A DNA stretch of 64,000 nucleotides from Reinekea forsetii. Its GTDB lineage: Bacteria > Pseudomonadota > Gammaproteobacteria > Pseudomonadales > Natronospirillaceae. The notes under the pieces were generated by a model. That model did not search any database. It had not been told where the DNA came from and saw only the letters and a program-made list of their open reading frames with translations. Numbering within the stretch: position 1 is the first letter of the stretch; each line of letters begins with the position of its first letter. This document shows, one piece after another, positions 16,015-25,441 of the stretch. The stretch lies in contig NZ_JAHKPH010000012.1 of the NCBI RefSeq assembly GCF_018860385.1, forward strand, positions 22,240 to 86,239, read 5' to 3'. Position numbers and translations under genes: made by a program.

Positions 16015-17601
16015 ATGATGAACAACCTGTTTACGCAAATTTACATACGCATGGCGATTGGCTTTATTGCGACAACGCTCCTAATTCTAGCGCTTCTAAC
16101 GGTATTAGTAGATCGGCGCTACGAATCGTTTGTTGAAAAGAGCGCAATCCCGGCCGGTAATTTAGTGTCATCAGGTTGGCTCGCCGCCTCAGGTGATGAG
16201 CAAACGGCTTGGCTAGATTTAGTATCGAGTTTGACAAATACTACTTGGCAGCTCAATGAAATGAGTTTAAATAGCCCGATAGAGATCATCCATTCTTCTT
16301 GGATTCAACAAAGTGCTGAAGTTAATATCCGATTAACCAATCAATTGGCCGTTTGCGTCAAGGTGTCTAATTGGCGCGACTGGTACATTGGAATTGGTTG
16401 GCTAATTTTAAACGACATTTCGCTGCAGCCAAGCGATAAGCGCCAAGCCTACTTTGAACAATTACAGCTAGAGATGCCTTGGCAACTCGAAAGAGTCGAC
16501 CGAGAAGAAGAATCGTTGTCTAAACTTTCACTACGTCAGCTGAAATCTGGCCAAGCGGTTTTTTTACCGGCTCAAGACCAGCAATCAGATTGGCTTTACT
16601 TACCCGGCGGTGCAGAACAAGTCATTAAAATTGGTCCGATAGCTCGATTCGAAACTTTCAGCATTTTACAGTGGTTTGGCGTATTAACTTTGGCGCTGTC
16701 TATTTTAGCTATAGCTTTAACCCTAATTACTCGCCCCATTTATAATCGAATAGAAGATATTCGTCGTGGTTTGGCTGACTTTACTGAAAACAAAGGTTAC
16801 TTAAGCCTACCCACTGATTATTCAGACAACTTAGGTTTAATGGCAAAACACATTGAAGATTTATCCAACGATCTCATTAAACAAGCCGAACAGAATAAGC
16901 AATTGAATATGGCTGTTTCACACGATTTGAAAACGCCGATCGCGAGACTTAAATTTGCACTAGAAATGGCAAAAGAAAACCAAAGTTTCGACCAACTTGA
17001 AACAATGGATCGAGATATCCAATTGCTCACCAATCTTATAAACGAGTTATTGCTCTACCACCAACTAAATTCAACGAAACACTCAGAATTAGAGCCGTTT
17101 GACATCGCACATTCACTTTATAAACAGGTTCGTGAAACTGTTCCGTCAAATTTTGAGCTTAAGTTGCAAGTGAGCCACACAAAAATGATGGTGCCGATAG
17201 ACCCCAGCCATTGGAGACGCTTGTCACAAAACTTAATTGATAATGCGATGCAATATGGACAAAAAAGACTGTCCATTCACTTGAAAGCGCACAAACACTG
17301 CATTGAATTTAAAGTTAATGACGATGGGCCCGGATTAACACCACGCGATTTTGAAAGCTTTTTAATGCCGTTCCAACGTAAAGATCAAAGCCGAGGCACA
17401 CTAAACTTGAATCATGGATTAGGGTTAAGTTTAGTACAAGCAGTTACAGCACACTATGATGGTCAATTATCTCTAGAACCATCTGCACTCGGTGGCTGTT
17501 GTATTTCTGTCACTTTACCGCTTTGGCCTAAAACTCAAACTGGGTTAACGATCGAGAATTCTTCTTCGCCTTTATTCAACGAAAAGAGGGTATTGCTATG
17601 A
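16015..17601 (+). CDS. Membrane sensor histidine kinase
   Basis: 528-residue classical sensor. Transmembrane helix 1 is at about residues 11-33, a periplasmic domain of about 180 residues follows, helix 2 is near 220-242 and a HAMP linker comes next. The dimerisation/acceptor helix has His303 in AVSHDLKTPIARLKFALE, and the ATPase domain has NLIDNAMQYG, DDGPGLTP and HGLGLSLV. The periplasmic domain has no family I recognise. The gene overlaps the next one by 4 bases, and its partner regulator is the fourth gene of the operon. It probably senses an envelope or cation signal, given the acidic secreted proteins around it (inference). Confidence 0.88.
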   Translation: MMNNLFTQIYIRMAIGFIATTLLILALLTVLVDRRYESFVEKSAIPAGNLVSSGWLAASGDEQTAWLDLVSSLTNTTWQLNEMSLNSPIEIIHSSWIQQSAEVNIRLTNQLAVCVKVSNWRDWYIGIGWLILNDISLQPSDKRQAYFEQLQLEMPWQLERVDREEESLSKLSLRQLKSGQAVFLPAQDQQSDWLYLPGGAEQVIKIGPIARFETFSILQWFGVLTLALSILAIALTLITRPIYNRIEDIRRGLADFTENKGYLSLPTDYSDNLGLMAKHIEDLSNDLIKQAEQNKQLNMAVSHDLKTPIARLKFALEMAKENQSFDQLETMDRDIQLLTNLINELLLYHQLNSTKHSELEPFDIAHSLYKQVRETVPSNFELKLQVSHTKMMVPIDPSHWRRLSQNLIDNAMQYGQKRLSIHLKAHKHCIEFKVNDDGPGLTPRDFESFLMPFQRKDQSRGTLNLNHGLGLSLVQAVTAHYDGQLSLEPSALGGCCISVTLPLWPKTQTGLTIENSSSPLFNEKRVLL

Positions 17602-18059
17602 AACGATTGTGCGTAACAATTCTATTGTTACTCCCTAACATAGCCCTAACCGATGACTGGGGTAGTTGGGATGATTTACCCGACAACTTGCTTCAAGAAA
17701 CCGATACATTAAAGCTCATGAATGAATTGGATCGTTTATTCTCAAGTGACTCTGCAGCGGTAGATGAAGAGCTAGATACTTGGTTGAATCAGCTCAACTT
17801 ACGCCTTAATATTTCCGAAGAAGATTTAGAAGCATTATTGGAAGAGTTAGACGAAAGTGAAGCCGAGCGCCTAGAGGATTGGTTAGAAGACCAGCTCGAG
17901 CTACAAGAAGATGCCTTGGAGTTGAAAGAGGAAGATGAGGAGGATTTTGACGACGAAGATGATGTAGAAATAGATGAAGAAGAAGAAGAGGAGGAGGAGT
18001 TCGAAGACGAAGATGATGAGGAAGATGACGACGATGAAGACGACGAGGACGATGAGTGA
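17598..18059 (+). CDS. Secreted polyacidic protein, unknown function
   Basis: 153 residues with a signal peptide (1-18, cleavage near IALTD). The middle (30-110) is helical and Leu/Glu rich. In the last 43 residues 39 are Asp or Glu, interrupted only by Phe, Val, Ile and Phe. I recognise no family. A tail like this could sequester Ca, Mg or other cations, or cationic peptides, in the periplasm; that is inference. It overlaps the kinase gene by 4 bases (ATGA) and the next gene by 4 bases (GTGA), so the three are translationally coupled. The GA-rich 3' end is simple sequence and prone to length change. Confidence 0.75.
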   Translation: MKRLCVTILLLLPNIALTDDWGSWDDLPDNLLQETDTLKLMNELDRLFSSDSAAVDEELDTWLNQLNLRLNISEEDLEALLEELDESEAERLEDWLEDQLELQEDALELKEEDEEDFDDEDDVEIDEEEEEEEEFEDEDDEEDDDDEDDEDDE

Positions 18060-19075
18060 TTCTTTTTAGAGCTCTAACCATAGGAAGTTTAATGGCTGCC
18101 ATGGCAACAACAACGTTGGCTTCCGATTGTGAATGGGAGGAGACATTAACCGAAATCATTGAGCATCAAGATCAGAATAGCCCGTACAATACACTATCTG
18201 AACTCGATGCATTAATGTCAAAATGCCCGAGCACCCCAAGGCTGTATCTTGAAAAAGGTACAATGCTCTACAAATTACAACGATATAATGACGCGGTTGA
18301 TCAATGGCAATACGCGCTCGATACATATGAATTACCCGAAAATGTAGCCTTAAAAGTAAAGTTAAAAATACTCGACGCACAAAAAAAACAAAAGAACCAA
18401 CTACGTCATTTATTATTAGCGCGAGTATCGTTTCAATCACAATCTAATGAAGAGCAGCAGTACGGAATTCTATCCTTGCAAGGTAAATCTACATTTAGCT
18501 TCCCGGCTTTAGAATTACTTAAACAACCGGCTTATTTCGAAACCTATGCTGGCTACGGTGGGTTAGTAAAACAGCCCATAGTACAATCACCTGACTCTAG
18601 TTCAAATACATTGTTAATGTTCCAAGCGGGCAGTGCTATCAATTGGCAAAACCTTAGGCTTCCCGTTTCACTTGGGTTAAATTATATAAATAAGGAACCC
18701 AGCTTTAACCTGTCTACTTCACCTCGGCTCAAATGGAAAAGCATGGAAGCCTCTACAGGTTTCGATTACGACCTAAGCGATGGCACTCTAGAAGTGGAGC
18801 CTAAAATTCGCTGGAAAGGGTCTGAACTGTTAATAGAAGTCAGCGCAACGCATCAAAAACAGTGGCAAACATTGAATGCTGAAGCCAGCATGGGTAAAAA
18901 GTGGAATGTTGAAGCTGCTGGAGAATACGACCTTATCGACGCCGAGCATGAGCTGGGTATCGCACTGGCTAATCGTATCACCTCAAATTTAAAGCTTTCT
19001 GTAAGCGCAAATGCTGTGATGTCTGAATCCAGCTACTGGGAAACCAAAGCCGGACTACTTTGGAAAATTTATTGA
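18056..19075 (+). CDS. TPR-containing outer-membrane barrel-like protein
   Basis: 339 residues starting with GTG. A signal peptide (1-22) is followed by a TPR-like helical part (about 30-120, with YLEKGTMLYKLQRYNDAVDQWQYAL). The remainder consists of amphipathic beta strands (for example LRLPVSLGLNYINKEPSF and KLSVSANAVMSES) ending in LLWKIY, a C-terminal aromatic typical of outer-membrane barrels. It resembles surface-lipoprotein-assembly or TPR-barrel proteins only in outline. It is coupled to the polyacidic protein gene by a GTGA overlap and followed at once by the response regulator, so it belongs to the same sensing system. It may secrete, anchor or display the acidic protein (inference). 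Confidence 0.7.
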   Translation: MILFRALTIGSLMAAMATTTLASDCEWEETLTEIIEHQDQNSPYNTLSELDALMSKCPSTPRLYLEKGTMLYKLQRYNDAVDQWQYALDTYELPENVALKVKLKILDAQKKQKNQLRHLLLARVSFQSQSNEEQQYGILSLQGKSTFSFPALELLKQPAYFETYAGYGGLVKQPIVQSPDSSSNTLLMFQAGSAINWQNLRLPVSLGLNYINKEPSFNLSTSPRLKWKSMEASTGFDYDLSDGTLEVEPKIRWKGSELLIEVSATHQKQWQTLNAEASMGKKWNVEAAGEYDLIDAEHELGIALANRITSNLKLSVSANAVMSESSYWETKAGLLWKIY

Positions 19076-19077
19076 TC

Positions 19078-19764
19078 ATGCAAACCGATTTTGAATACGC
19101 AAATATCTGTTTAGTTGAAGACGATGCTGGGTTAGCTGATTTAACGGCCACCTATTTAGAAAGCCACGGCTATTCAGTTGACGTAATTGCCAATGGCCTA
19201 GAGGCGGTAAAACGCATTCCTGAAACAAACCCTGATTTAGTCATCTTAGATATAATGCTGCCGGGCTTAGATGGCATGGCTGTTTGTCAAAAACTTAGGC
19301 AATCTTTCTATGGACCTATACTTTTTTTAACAGCACGGGGTGATTCTATCGATGAGATACTGGGGTTAGAAATTGGAGGCGATGACTATTTAGCGAAGCC
19401 TGTTGAACCCCGCCGGTTATTGGCACGAGTAAGAGCGATGTTACGTCGCCAAACAGCTGAAACATCCAAAACATTTGGCGTTCAAGGTCAAAGTGATTTT
19501 AAGTTTGATAAAGTAAAACAAGAAGTTTACTTTCAAGACTCACGGGTAGAGTTAACACAGCCCGAATTCCGGTTACTGCTTTGCTTAAAAGAAGCACAGG
19601 GTAAAATAGTGTCTCGTGATGACATTATGAAAACGATCCGAGGCATCGAATACGATGGGGTATCGCGCACCGCCGATATTCTGGTTTCAGAGGTACGAAA
19701 AAAGCTGCCACAAGGCGAATGGATAAAAACCATTCGTGGTCAGGGCTATACCTGGACAGAATAA
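19078..19764 (+). CDS. OmpR-family response regulator
   Basis: 228-residue regulator with receiver domain (acidic pair Asp15/Asp16, phospho-acceptor Asp58 in LVILDIMLPG, Lys in LAKPVEP) and a C-terminal OmpR-type winged helix (FRLLLCLKEAQGKIVSRDDI; SRTADILVSEVRKKL; IKTIRGQGYTW). The ATG at 19078 lies 2 bases after the previous stop; the open frame begins slightly earlier with TTG. It is the partner of the histidine kinase three genes upstream. Placing the regulator last, after two effector genes, is unusual. Probable targets are its own operon and the divergent acidic lipoprotein. Confidence 0.9.
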   Translation: MQTDFEYANICLVEDDAGLADLTATYLESHGYSVDVIANGLEAVKRIPETNPDLVILDIMLPGLDGMAVCQKLRQSFYGPILFLTARGDSIDEILGLEIGGDDYLAKPVEPRRLLARVRAMLRRQTAETSKTFGVQGQSDFKFDKVKQEVYFQDSRVELTQPEFRLLLCLKEAQGKIVSRDDIMKTIRGIEYDGVSRTADILVSEVRKKLPQGEWIKTIRGQGYTWTE

Positions 19765-19769
19765 TGTAC

Positions 19770-20660
19770 TTATGGGTGCTGTGTATTTCGTGCTATTTGA
19801 ATCAATGCTTTGAGATAATCAGTGTCTTTGTCGACATCTCGAACCCCTAAGTAGATTTTTTTAGGTACGCCTTTCTTCCCTAACCTAACGGTCTTAATCG
19901 GCAGCTTAGATTGGTATTCTTGCGCAAGCCACTTAGGCAACGCAGCCACCCCTCGTTTGCTAGCCACCATCTGCAACATAATGTCTGTGGTTTCAATGGT
20001 TTTATGTTGCTTTGGCGTGATGCCGGCAGGCGATAAAAAATGCGTAAAAATATCAAGCCGATTTTGCGCAACAGGATACGTAATCAGCACTTCTTCCATT
20101 AAATCTCTAGGCTCTGCAGAAGCTTGTTTCGCCAACTTATGTGCATTATTCACAACGAGCACTTGCTCATATTCAAAAACTGGCTCGAAACTAGAACCAG
20201 GTTTAATGATAGGGTCTGGCGTAACCAAAAGGTCTATTTCATGGCCATACAAAGCGCCCATTCCACCAAATTGAAACTTTTGCTTCACATCGATATCGAC
20301 ATTGGGCCATTGTTCTAGAAATGGCGACACCACCTTGAGCAGCCATTGGTAGCAGGGGTGGCATTCCATACCTATGCGTAATTCGCCTCGATGACCTTGT
20401 GCGAACTGCTTTAGCTGCGCCTCAGCATGTTCTAATTGTGGCAAAATTCGGTTGGCGACGTTTAATAGATAATGTCCAGATTGAGTGAGTTGCAGTGTGC
20501 GCCCTTCTCTCAGCCAAATGGCCGTGCCTAACTTTTGCTCTAGTTTTCTCATGGTATGGCTTAGTGCAGACTGAGTTAAACATAAGCTCTGTGCGGCGGC
20601 GGTTAAGGTACCTAAGCGCTCGGTTTCTCTTATTATCGAAAAGTGAATTCTTTCCAGCAC
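19770..20660 (-). CDS. metR: LysR-family regulator MetR
   Basis: Homocysteine-responsive activator of metE. The N-terminal helix-turn-helix LTAAAQSLCLTQSALSHTMRKLE is close to MetR, and the effector domain has RGELRIGMECHPCYQWL, a MetR hallmark. The gene is divergent from metE. I prefer the GTG at 20658-20660 (VLERIHFSII), which matches the family N-terminus; an ATG at 20705 would add 15 residues. Its end is 5 bases from the convergent response regulator gene. Confidence 0.9.
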   Translation of the reverse strand: MLERIHFSIIRETERLGTLTAAAQSLCLTQSALSHTMRKLEQKLGTAIWLREGRTLQLTQSGHYLLNVANRILPQLEHAEAQLKQFAQGHRGELRIGMECHPCYQWLLKVVSPFLEQWPNVDIDVKQKFQFGGMGALYGHEIDLLVTPDPIIKPGSSFEPVFEYEQVLVVNNAHKLAKQASAEPRDLMEEVLITYPVAQNRLDIFTHFLSPAGITPKQHKTIETTDIMLQMVASKRGVAALPKWLAQEYQSKLPIKTVRLGKKGVPKKIYLGVRDVDKDTDYLKALIQIARNTQHP

Positions 20661-20769
20661 ATAACAACCATGAATATAATTAATGAGTTGGTGAATATAT
20701 ACCATTATACGTCATGAATAAATATCCTTAACCTAGCGCCACTGACTCATTGTTACAAAGGATTATCTC
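20661..20769. promoter_or_regulatory. metR-metE divergent control region with MetR-like site
   Basis: The AT-rich space between the two genes contains TGAATATAATTAA at 20671-20683, one mismatch from the MetR consensus TGAA-N5-TTCA, and further TGAA half-sites at 20692 and near 20715. No SAM or cobalamin riboswitch fold was seen; the space is too short for one. Confidence 0.5.
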
Positions 20770-23097
20770 ATGGCGTTAACACATAACTTAGGGTTCCCAA
20801 GAATTGGAGCGAACCGAGAATTAAAATTTGCACTCGAATCTTTCTGGCAGGGCAAAAGTACCGAGGCCGATTTACATGCCACCGCACAAGCCATTCGATC
20901 AAAAAACTGGCAAGTACAAGCTTCGCTCGATTTTACACCTGTGGGTGATTTTTCATTATACGATCACGTACTCGATACCAGTTTTATGTTGGGTCACTTA
21001 CCTGAGCGCGCTAAAAACATAGATGGCAATCGATTAGATCAATATTTTAGCGTGGCCCGAGGGCGTTCTGCTCGTAACCAAAACACAAATGCCTGCCCTC
21101 ACATACATGCCGGTGAAATGACAAAATGGTTTGATACAAATTACCATTACATTGTGCCAGAGCTCACTCAAGGCTCTGAGTTTAAGCTCAATGCAACGGC
21201 ATTGTTGAGGCAAATAAAAGAAGCTCAACAACTTGGCCGTGCCATAAAACCCGTGATCATTGGTCCGGCAACTTATTTATGGTTAAGCAAACCAAAAGAC
21301 AAAAGCCATCCTCTGGAATTTGCTCAGCAATTAGTAGAGCAATACATTGATTTACTCACATTACTGAGCGAGCACCAAGTGGAATGGGTGCAAATAGATG
21401 AACCCATTTTAGTAACTGAGCTCGAAAAACCTTGGTTAGATACCATTGATGCATTGTACAAGGCGCTTTCTGACACCCCAATAAAACTATTACTGACTAC
21501 CTATTTTGGCAGCTTAGGTGAAAACCTACACTTCACCAGCCAACTCCCTGTTGCGGGCTTTCACTTAGACGCTATCAATGCTCGGCACGAAGTAGAGTTT
21601 TTAACGAACCAATTAACAGACAACCAAATACTTTCTTTAGGCGTCATAAACGGTCGTAACGTATGGGTTAGCGACTTAAACGCCATACTAAACTGGCTAG
21701 AACCTATTTCAAACAAGCTCAAACATCGACTTTGGTTAGCGCCATCCTGTTCATTGATTCATGTACCGGTGGATTTAAATAGCGAAGATAAACTGGATGA
21801 TGAAATTAAGTCTTGGCTTTCATTTGCGCATCAAAAGCTGCAAGAGTTGGCGATTTTAAAACAGGCACTTAACCACGGTCGTCACACGGTAGAATCGGAA
21901 CTGGATCAAAATAGCAAAGCTCTAGAAAGCCGTGCAAGTTCAGCGCGAATACATAATCCAATTGTGCAAAATGCATTGAGCGCAATAACCAAAACCGACG
22001 AAGCTCGTGATAGCGGCTACGAAACGCGTGCAGCAATTCAATCAAAGCAGTTTCAGTTACCGCTGTACCCAACTACGACAATTGGTTCGTTCCCGCAAAC
22101 TGCGGACATTCGTAAAATACGCCAACAATTCAAACGAGGCGATATACGATTCAGTGACTATCAACATAAAATCCGTGAAGCCATCAATGAATGTGTTTCC
22201 ATTCAAGAAGCCATTGGCTTAGATGTTTTGGTTCATGGTGAAGCAGAGCGCAATGATATGGTGGAATACTTTGGTGAGCAGCTTCAAGGATACACGTTTA
22301 GCCAATTTGGCTGGGTACAATCTTATGGATCTCGTTGTGTAAAACCCCCTATTTTATTCGGAGACATAAGCCGCCCGTTCCCGATGACGGTCAGTTGGAC
22401 AAAGTATGCGCAGGCACAAACAAGCAAACCCATGAAAGGAATGCTTACTGGCCCTGTCACTCTCCTTAACTGGTCATTTGTGCGCGATGACCAACCAAGA
22501 TCTGTTACGGCACTGCAGCTTGCACTAGCCATAAAATCTGAAGTACTGGATCTTGAGAATGCAGGCATCAACATAATTCAAATAGATGAAGCCGCATTGC
22601 GTGAAGGGCTACCGTTGAAAAAATCAGAATGGCAGGCTTACTTAGATTGGGCGATTAAAGCATTCAAGGTCACCGCCAATGGCGTAAAAGATAGCACCCA
22701 GATTCATACGCACATGTGCTATTCGGAGTTTAACGATATTATTGAAGCCATTGCCGAAATGGACGCCGATGTAATCACCATAGAAACCTCCCGTTCTGAC
22801 ATGGAATTATTGGATGTTTTCCAACACTTTAATTACCCGAACCAAATAGGCCCCGGTGTTTACGACATCCACTCGCCTAATTTACCCACCAAAGAGAGCA
22901 TTGTTGCTTTAATGCGTAATGCCGCGGAGCGCATACCCAAAGAAAGATTGTGGGTAAACCCAGACTGTGGTTTAAAAACTCGACAATGGTCTGAGGTAAA
23001 ACCAGCGCTACTAAACATGGTTGCGGCGGCACAGCAGCTTCGAAAACAAGAGCAACCTAAACTCGCACAAGTTCAACCTTTAGAAGCCCTATCTTAA
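20770..23097 (+). CDS. metE: Cobalamin-independent methionine synthase
   Basis: Transfers the methyl group of 5-methyltetrahydropteroyltriglutamate to homocysteine, the last step of methionine synthesis, in the cytoplasm. The 775-residue length fits the two-barrel enzyme. The N-terminus [18 protein letters not shown] is typical, the catalytic barrel begins with [10 protein letters not shown], and zinc ligands are visible as His648 and Cys650 (HTHMCYSEF) and Cys733 (NPDCGLKTR). AAGGA precedes the ATG. The gene is divergent from metR, which presumably activates it. Confidence 0.97.
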   Translation: MALTHNLGFPRIGANRELKFALESFWQGKSTEADLHATAQAIRSKNWQVQASLDFTPVGDFSLYDHVLDTSFMLGHLPERAKNIDGNRLDQYFSVARGRSARNQNTNACPHIHAGEMTKWFDTNYHYIVPELTQGSEFKLNATALLRQIKEAQQLGRAIKPVIIGPATYLWLSKPKDKSHPLEFAQQLVEQYIDLLTLLSEHQVEWVQIDEPILVTELEKPWLDTIDALYKALSDTPIKLLLTTYFGSLGENLHFTSQLPVAGFHLDAINARHEVEFLTNQLTDNQILSLGVINGRNVWVSDLNAILNWLEPISNKLKHRLWLAPSCSLIHVPVDLNSEDKLDDEIKSWLSFAHQKLQELAILKQALNHGRHTVESELDQNSKALESRASSARIHNPIVQNALSAITKTDEARDSGYETRAAIQSKQFQLPLYPTTTIGSFPQTADIRKIRQQFKRGDIRFSDYQHKIREAINECVSIQEAIGLDVLVHGEAERNDMVEYFGEQLQGYTFSQFGWVQSYGSRCVKPPILFGDISRPFPMTVSWTKYAQAQTSKPMKGMLTGPVTLLNWSFVRDDQPRSVTALQLALAIKSEVLDLENAGINIIQIDEAALREGLPLKKSEWQAYLDWAIKAFKVTANGVKDSTQIHTHMCYSEFNDIIEAIAEMDADVITIETSRSDMELLDVFQHFNYPNQIGPGVYDIHSPNLPTKESIVALMRNAAERIPKERLWVNPDCGLKTRQWSEVKPALLNMVAAAQQLRKQEQPKLAQVQPLEALS

Positions 23098-23139
23098 TGC
23101 AAGGGAGGTATTAAACACTTTGGGAAAGCAATTAAACCA

Positions 23140-23253
23140 ATGAGTGAAGGTGAAATTGTTACCGTAAAACAACCTACGTTAACCATACAGAACGAGCACA
23201 GAAGCTTGCTTAGGCCGTATGGCTTGCGCAGAAAAATACGACTCAACAAATGA
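23140..23253 (+). CDS. Possible 37-residue basic peptide ORF
   Basis: A short frame between metE and a terminator. It is in the same frame as metE and opens after the metE stop with no further stop until 23253. The peptide (MSEGEIVTVKQPTL..., ending RRKIRLNK) is strongly basic in its last third. The best ribosome site, GGGAAAG, is about 14 bases upstream, rather far. The stop codon overlaps the first arm of the terminator. No family was recognised; it may be chance. Confidence 0.2.
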   Translation: MSEGEIVTVKQPTLTIQNEHRSLLRPYGLRRKIRLNK

Positions 23254-23290
23254 ACCCTACGCAACCAAGAATGGCTCGTAGGGTTCTTTT
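23252..23290 (+). terminator. Rho-independent terminator downstream of metE
   Basis: 10-base inverted repeat GAACCCTACG (23252-23261) and CGTAGGGTTC (23277-23286) followed by TTTT, 155 bases after the metE stop. The remaining stretch up to 23446 shows no other gene. Confidence 0.75.
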
Positions 23291-23446
23291 GCATGCCCAT
23301 TAAAAACCCATTACCCTAATAGAACAAATACAGCCCTCTATAAAATTAAAAAACGGGCTGCCTAATTTTCAGGTAAATTGCCTTAACGCACCCACAGGGG
23401 CTATGCTGGTTACTATGAATTAAAAACACTAATAACTTGAGGCTCT

Positions 23447-23956
23447 ATGAAAAAGCTTATTCTTTTATTCACCATCTTCCTTGTGAGCTGCGCTAGCTTA
23501 GAGCCCAAATCGGCTGAATCTAGTGCCTTAACCGGCACCATATCGGTTGAGCTAAATAAACCTTGGCGCTTGTTTTATAAAGGCGCTCAGAAACCCCCCA
23601 TTCAAATTAAATTTGAAAACCTAGATACAGGGAAAACCCATTTAGTAAAATCTAACTCGCAGGGGTTTTATTTTCTAGCAAACGTACCTCCCGGCCACTA
23701 CGCAATGTCCCAATGGAAAATAGAGCGATCGACTTCTTCTGAAAACTGGTTCATGACCGGGGCTATAACCAATAATTATGCTGAAGCGCTGCCTGGAGCT
23801 ATAGGCGTATTTAAACCCGTTACAGCAAACGTTTCTGTTATATCGGCTAATAAAAACCAACTTGATTTCCGCACTAACTTAGGTGTAGCCAACAAAGAAG
23901 CCCTTCAAGAAATAATCGCCCGTGATTTTCCGAGCTGGCTAAGTTATTTAAAGTAG
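23447..23956 (+). CDS. Lipoprotein, carboxypeptidase-regulatory-like fold
   Basis: 169 residues; signal sequence with lipobox LVSC (Cys15), so a predicted lipoprotein. The mature part looks like a single beta-sandwich, with GKTHLVKSNSQGFYFLANVPPGHY matching the pattern of carboxypeptidase-regulatory-like domains, in which a loaded turn is followed by an L-x-x-V-P-P-G-x-Y strand. No catalytic residues are visible and the function is unknown. It is the first gene of the accessory stretch; the DUF4177 gene follows 36 bases downstream. Confidence 0.75.
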   Translation: MKKLILLFTIFLVSCASLEPKSAESSALTGTISVELNKPWRLFYKGAQKPPIQIKFENLDTGKTHLVKSNSQGFYFLANVPPGHYAMSQWKIERSTSSENWFMTGAITNNYAEALPGAIGVFKPVTANVSVISANKNQLDFRTNLGVANKEALQEIIARDFPSWLSYLK

Positions 23957-23992
23957 GCACCCTAATTTGCCGCTTAACTAAAGGATGAACAC

Positions 23993-24184
23993 ATGAACAA
24001 CAAATACAAAACCATAAACTACAAGTTCAAAAGACGCTGGTTTAGCTCGGAAGTAAACACCGAAGAGCTAAATAACGAGATAAACGCCCAAGCCACAAAC
24101 GGGTGGCAGTTTGTAAGCATGAGTGTGGTAACGCTGTATGGCTACCCACAATCGGCGGTTTGTGTTTATAAGAAAGACGATTGA
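23993..24184 (+). CDS. DUF4177 small protein
   Basis: 63 residues. The pattern YKTINYK...TEELNNEINAQATNGWQFVSMSVV...VCVYKK is that of DUF4177: a short beta-alpha-beta unit built around NGW-x-(F/L)-V-S. The function of the family is not established. AAGGATG lies 6 bases before the ATG. The 145 bases after it hold short inverted repeats (CTTATC-TTG-GATAAG near 24260) but no gene. Confidence 0.8.
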   Translation: MNNKYKTINYKFKRRWFSSEVNTEELNNEINAQATNGWQFVSMSVVTLYGYPQSAVCVYKKDD

Positions 24185-24329
24185 AGTTGCTTGGCTGGTT
24201 GTTGAGCGAATTTTGACTTTGGTGGGCTAGGTGCTCAATATAGTTATGACTTTTAGGCTGCTTATCTTGGATAAGGCCTGAAATGGGTGCTTGAGCGGTA
24301 GAGTAATATGTTATTAGCAAAAGGGATCT

Positions 24330-24907
24330 ATGGAAACGCAAACAGTGAAATTAAATGACGGAAGAAGTATATCTTACTGCCGAACTGGGAATAGTGGACC
24401 GACAGTAGTCTTCGAATCTGGCATGCATCTAATTGCGAACGATGGGATACTTCCTTAATAGCGTCAGCCCTCACTCGCATCAAGAACGAACACTCTGGAA
24501 AGATTATTCACCTTTTCGGTTATAGCCGTGGTGGAGAAGGCGTTTATAAGTATTTGAACTCTGAAAGTGATGTAGGTATAGCGTCCGTCATAAATTCAAG
24601 GGTCCCAGCTGAGTTTTGTTCAAATGCAATGCTTCAAATAGTTCATTCTAACACCGACCACACGGAACCTTTAACCAAAGTTGAAGATTTTTATAGATCT
24701 TTAGCCAAAACAAATCAATTTGTGACCTTCGATATTTTTAAAGGCGACCACTTTTCTATTAGGGAAATTGCTTTGACGGGTATAGTGAATGAAGCAGTTA
24801 ACAGTCATAGGCAATGGAAGCGAGAATATCGTAGCAAAGATATTCTCAGCAATCATTCTCTAGAATTGGGTAACTTTGATATTCTAGATCCAATGAAACA
24901 GGAGTAA
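24330..24907 (+). pseudogene. Frameshifted alpha/beta hydrolase
   Basis: Two pieces of one hydrolase lie in different frames. The 5' piece starts at ATG 24330 and reads METQTVKLNDGRSISYCRTG then GPTVVFESGM before drifting into a stop at 24457-24459. From about 24430 the +2 frame resumes plausible sequence: CERWDTSLIASALTRI, then the nucleophile elbow LFGYSRGGEG, and a C-terminal part with IFKGDHFSI carrying a candidate catalytic His. The shift lies near 24420-24435. The stretch from 24554 is an open frame of 117 codons, but it lacks the elbow. I take this as one damaged gene; a sequencing error is the alternative. Confidence 0.7.
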
Positions 24908-24910
24908 CTA

Positions 24911-25441
24911 TTGATTATTGAGACCAAACGTTTATTGCTAAGAAACTTCGAAAAAAGCGATACAAACAACTATTGCAACCTCACCAGCGATTCAAAATAT
25001 CAGCGTTTCTATAGTGAAGAAGATTGCAGCGTTGAAAAATCTCGTTTTTTGGTAGAGCAGTTTATTTTGCAAACTCTCGAAGAAAAACGAAGCAAGTATC
25101 AGATGGCTATCGTACTTAAAGATACGGGTGACTTTATTGGCACGGCTGGTTTACGCATTGAGCAAGATAAGCAGGCTTCAATAGGATGCGGTATTGGTCG
25201 CAATTACCAGTCTGCTGGCTATGCAATAGAAGCAATGTATGCGCTCTTAAAGTATGGGTTTGAGGAGCACGATATTCATAGGGTTTATGCTGAAACAATT
25301 TCTGAAAATACACCCGCTATTTGGTTATGCGAAATGCTGGGTTTGCGTGAAGAAGCTCGCCTTATCGAAAATAGGTACTTTAAAGGACAGTGGTGGAGCA
25401 CCGTAGTAATGGCTATGCTTAAAGAAGAGTGGTCCAATTGA
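24911..25441 (+). CDS. GNAT N-acetyltransferase, RimJ/RimL type
   Basis: 176-residue acetyltransferase: ETKRLLLRNFEKSDTNNYCNL at the N-terminus, IGCGIGRNYQSAGYAIEAM as the acetyl-CoA loop (in the RimJ/RimL form) and VYAETISENTPAIWLCEMLG at the C-terminal helix. The start is TTG with AGGAG 7 bases upstream. The substrate is unknown; relatives acetylate ribosomal proteins, amino acids or antibiotics. The stop overlaps the ATG of the Nudix gene, so the two are translationally coupled. Confidence 0.85.
   Translation: MIIETKRLLLRNFEKSDTNNYCNLTSDSKYQRFYSEEDCSVEKSRFLVEQFILQTLEEKRSKYQMAIVLKDTGDFIGTAGLRIEQDKQASIGCGIGRNYQSAGYAIEAMYALLKYGFEEHDIHRVYAETISENTPAIWLCEMLGLREEARLIENRYFKGQWWSTVVMAMLKEEWSN

Noticed and set aside
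17806..18159. Antisense frame opposite the polyacidic protein, rich in Leu, His, Arg and Pro
   Set aside because: It is the reverse reading of a GAA/GAT-rich repeat; low complexity on the coding strand opens the other frame.
20661..20769. SAM or cobalamin riboswitch before metE
   Set aside because: The space is only about 110 bases, AT-rich, and contains MetR-like half-sites instead of riboswitch cores.
23094..23300. 68-codon minus-strand frame downstream of metE
   Set aside because: It runs through the metE terminator hairpin and has no recognisable features.
24042..24341. 99-codon minus-strand frame over the DUF4177 gene
   Set aside because: It overlaps a recognisable DUF4177 protein and has no ribosome site or family pattern.
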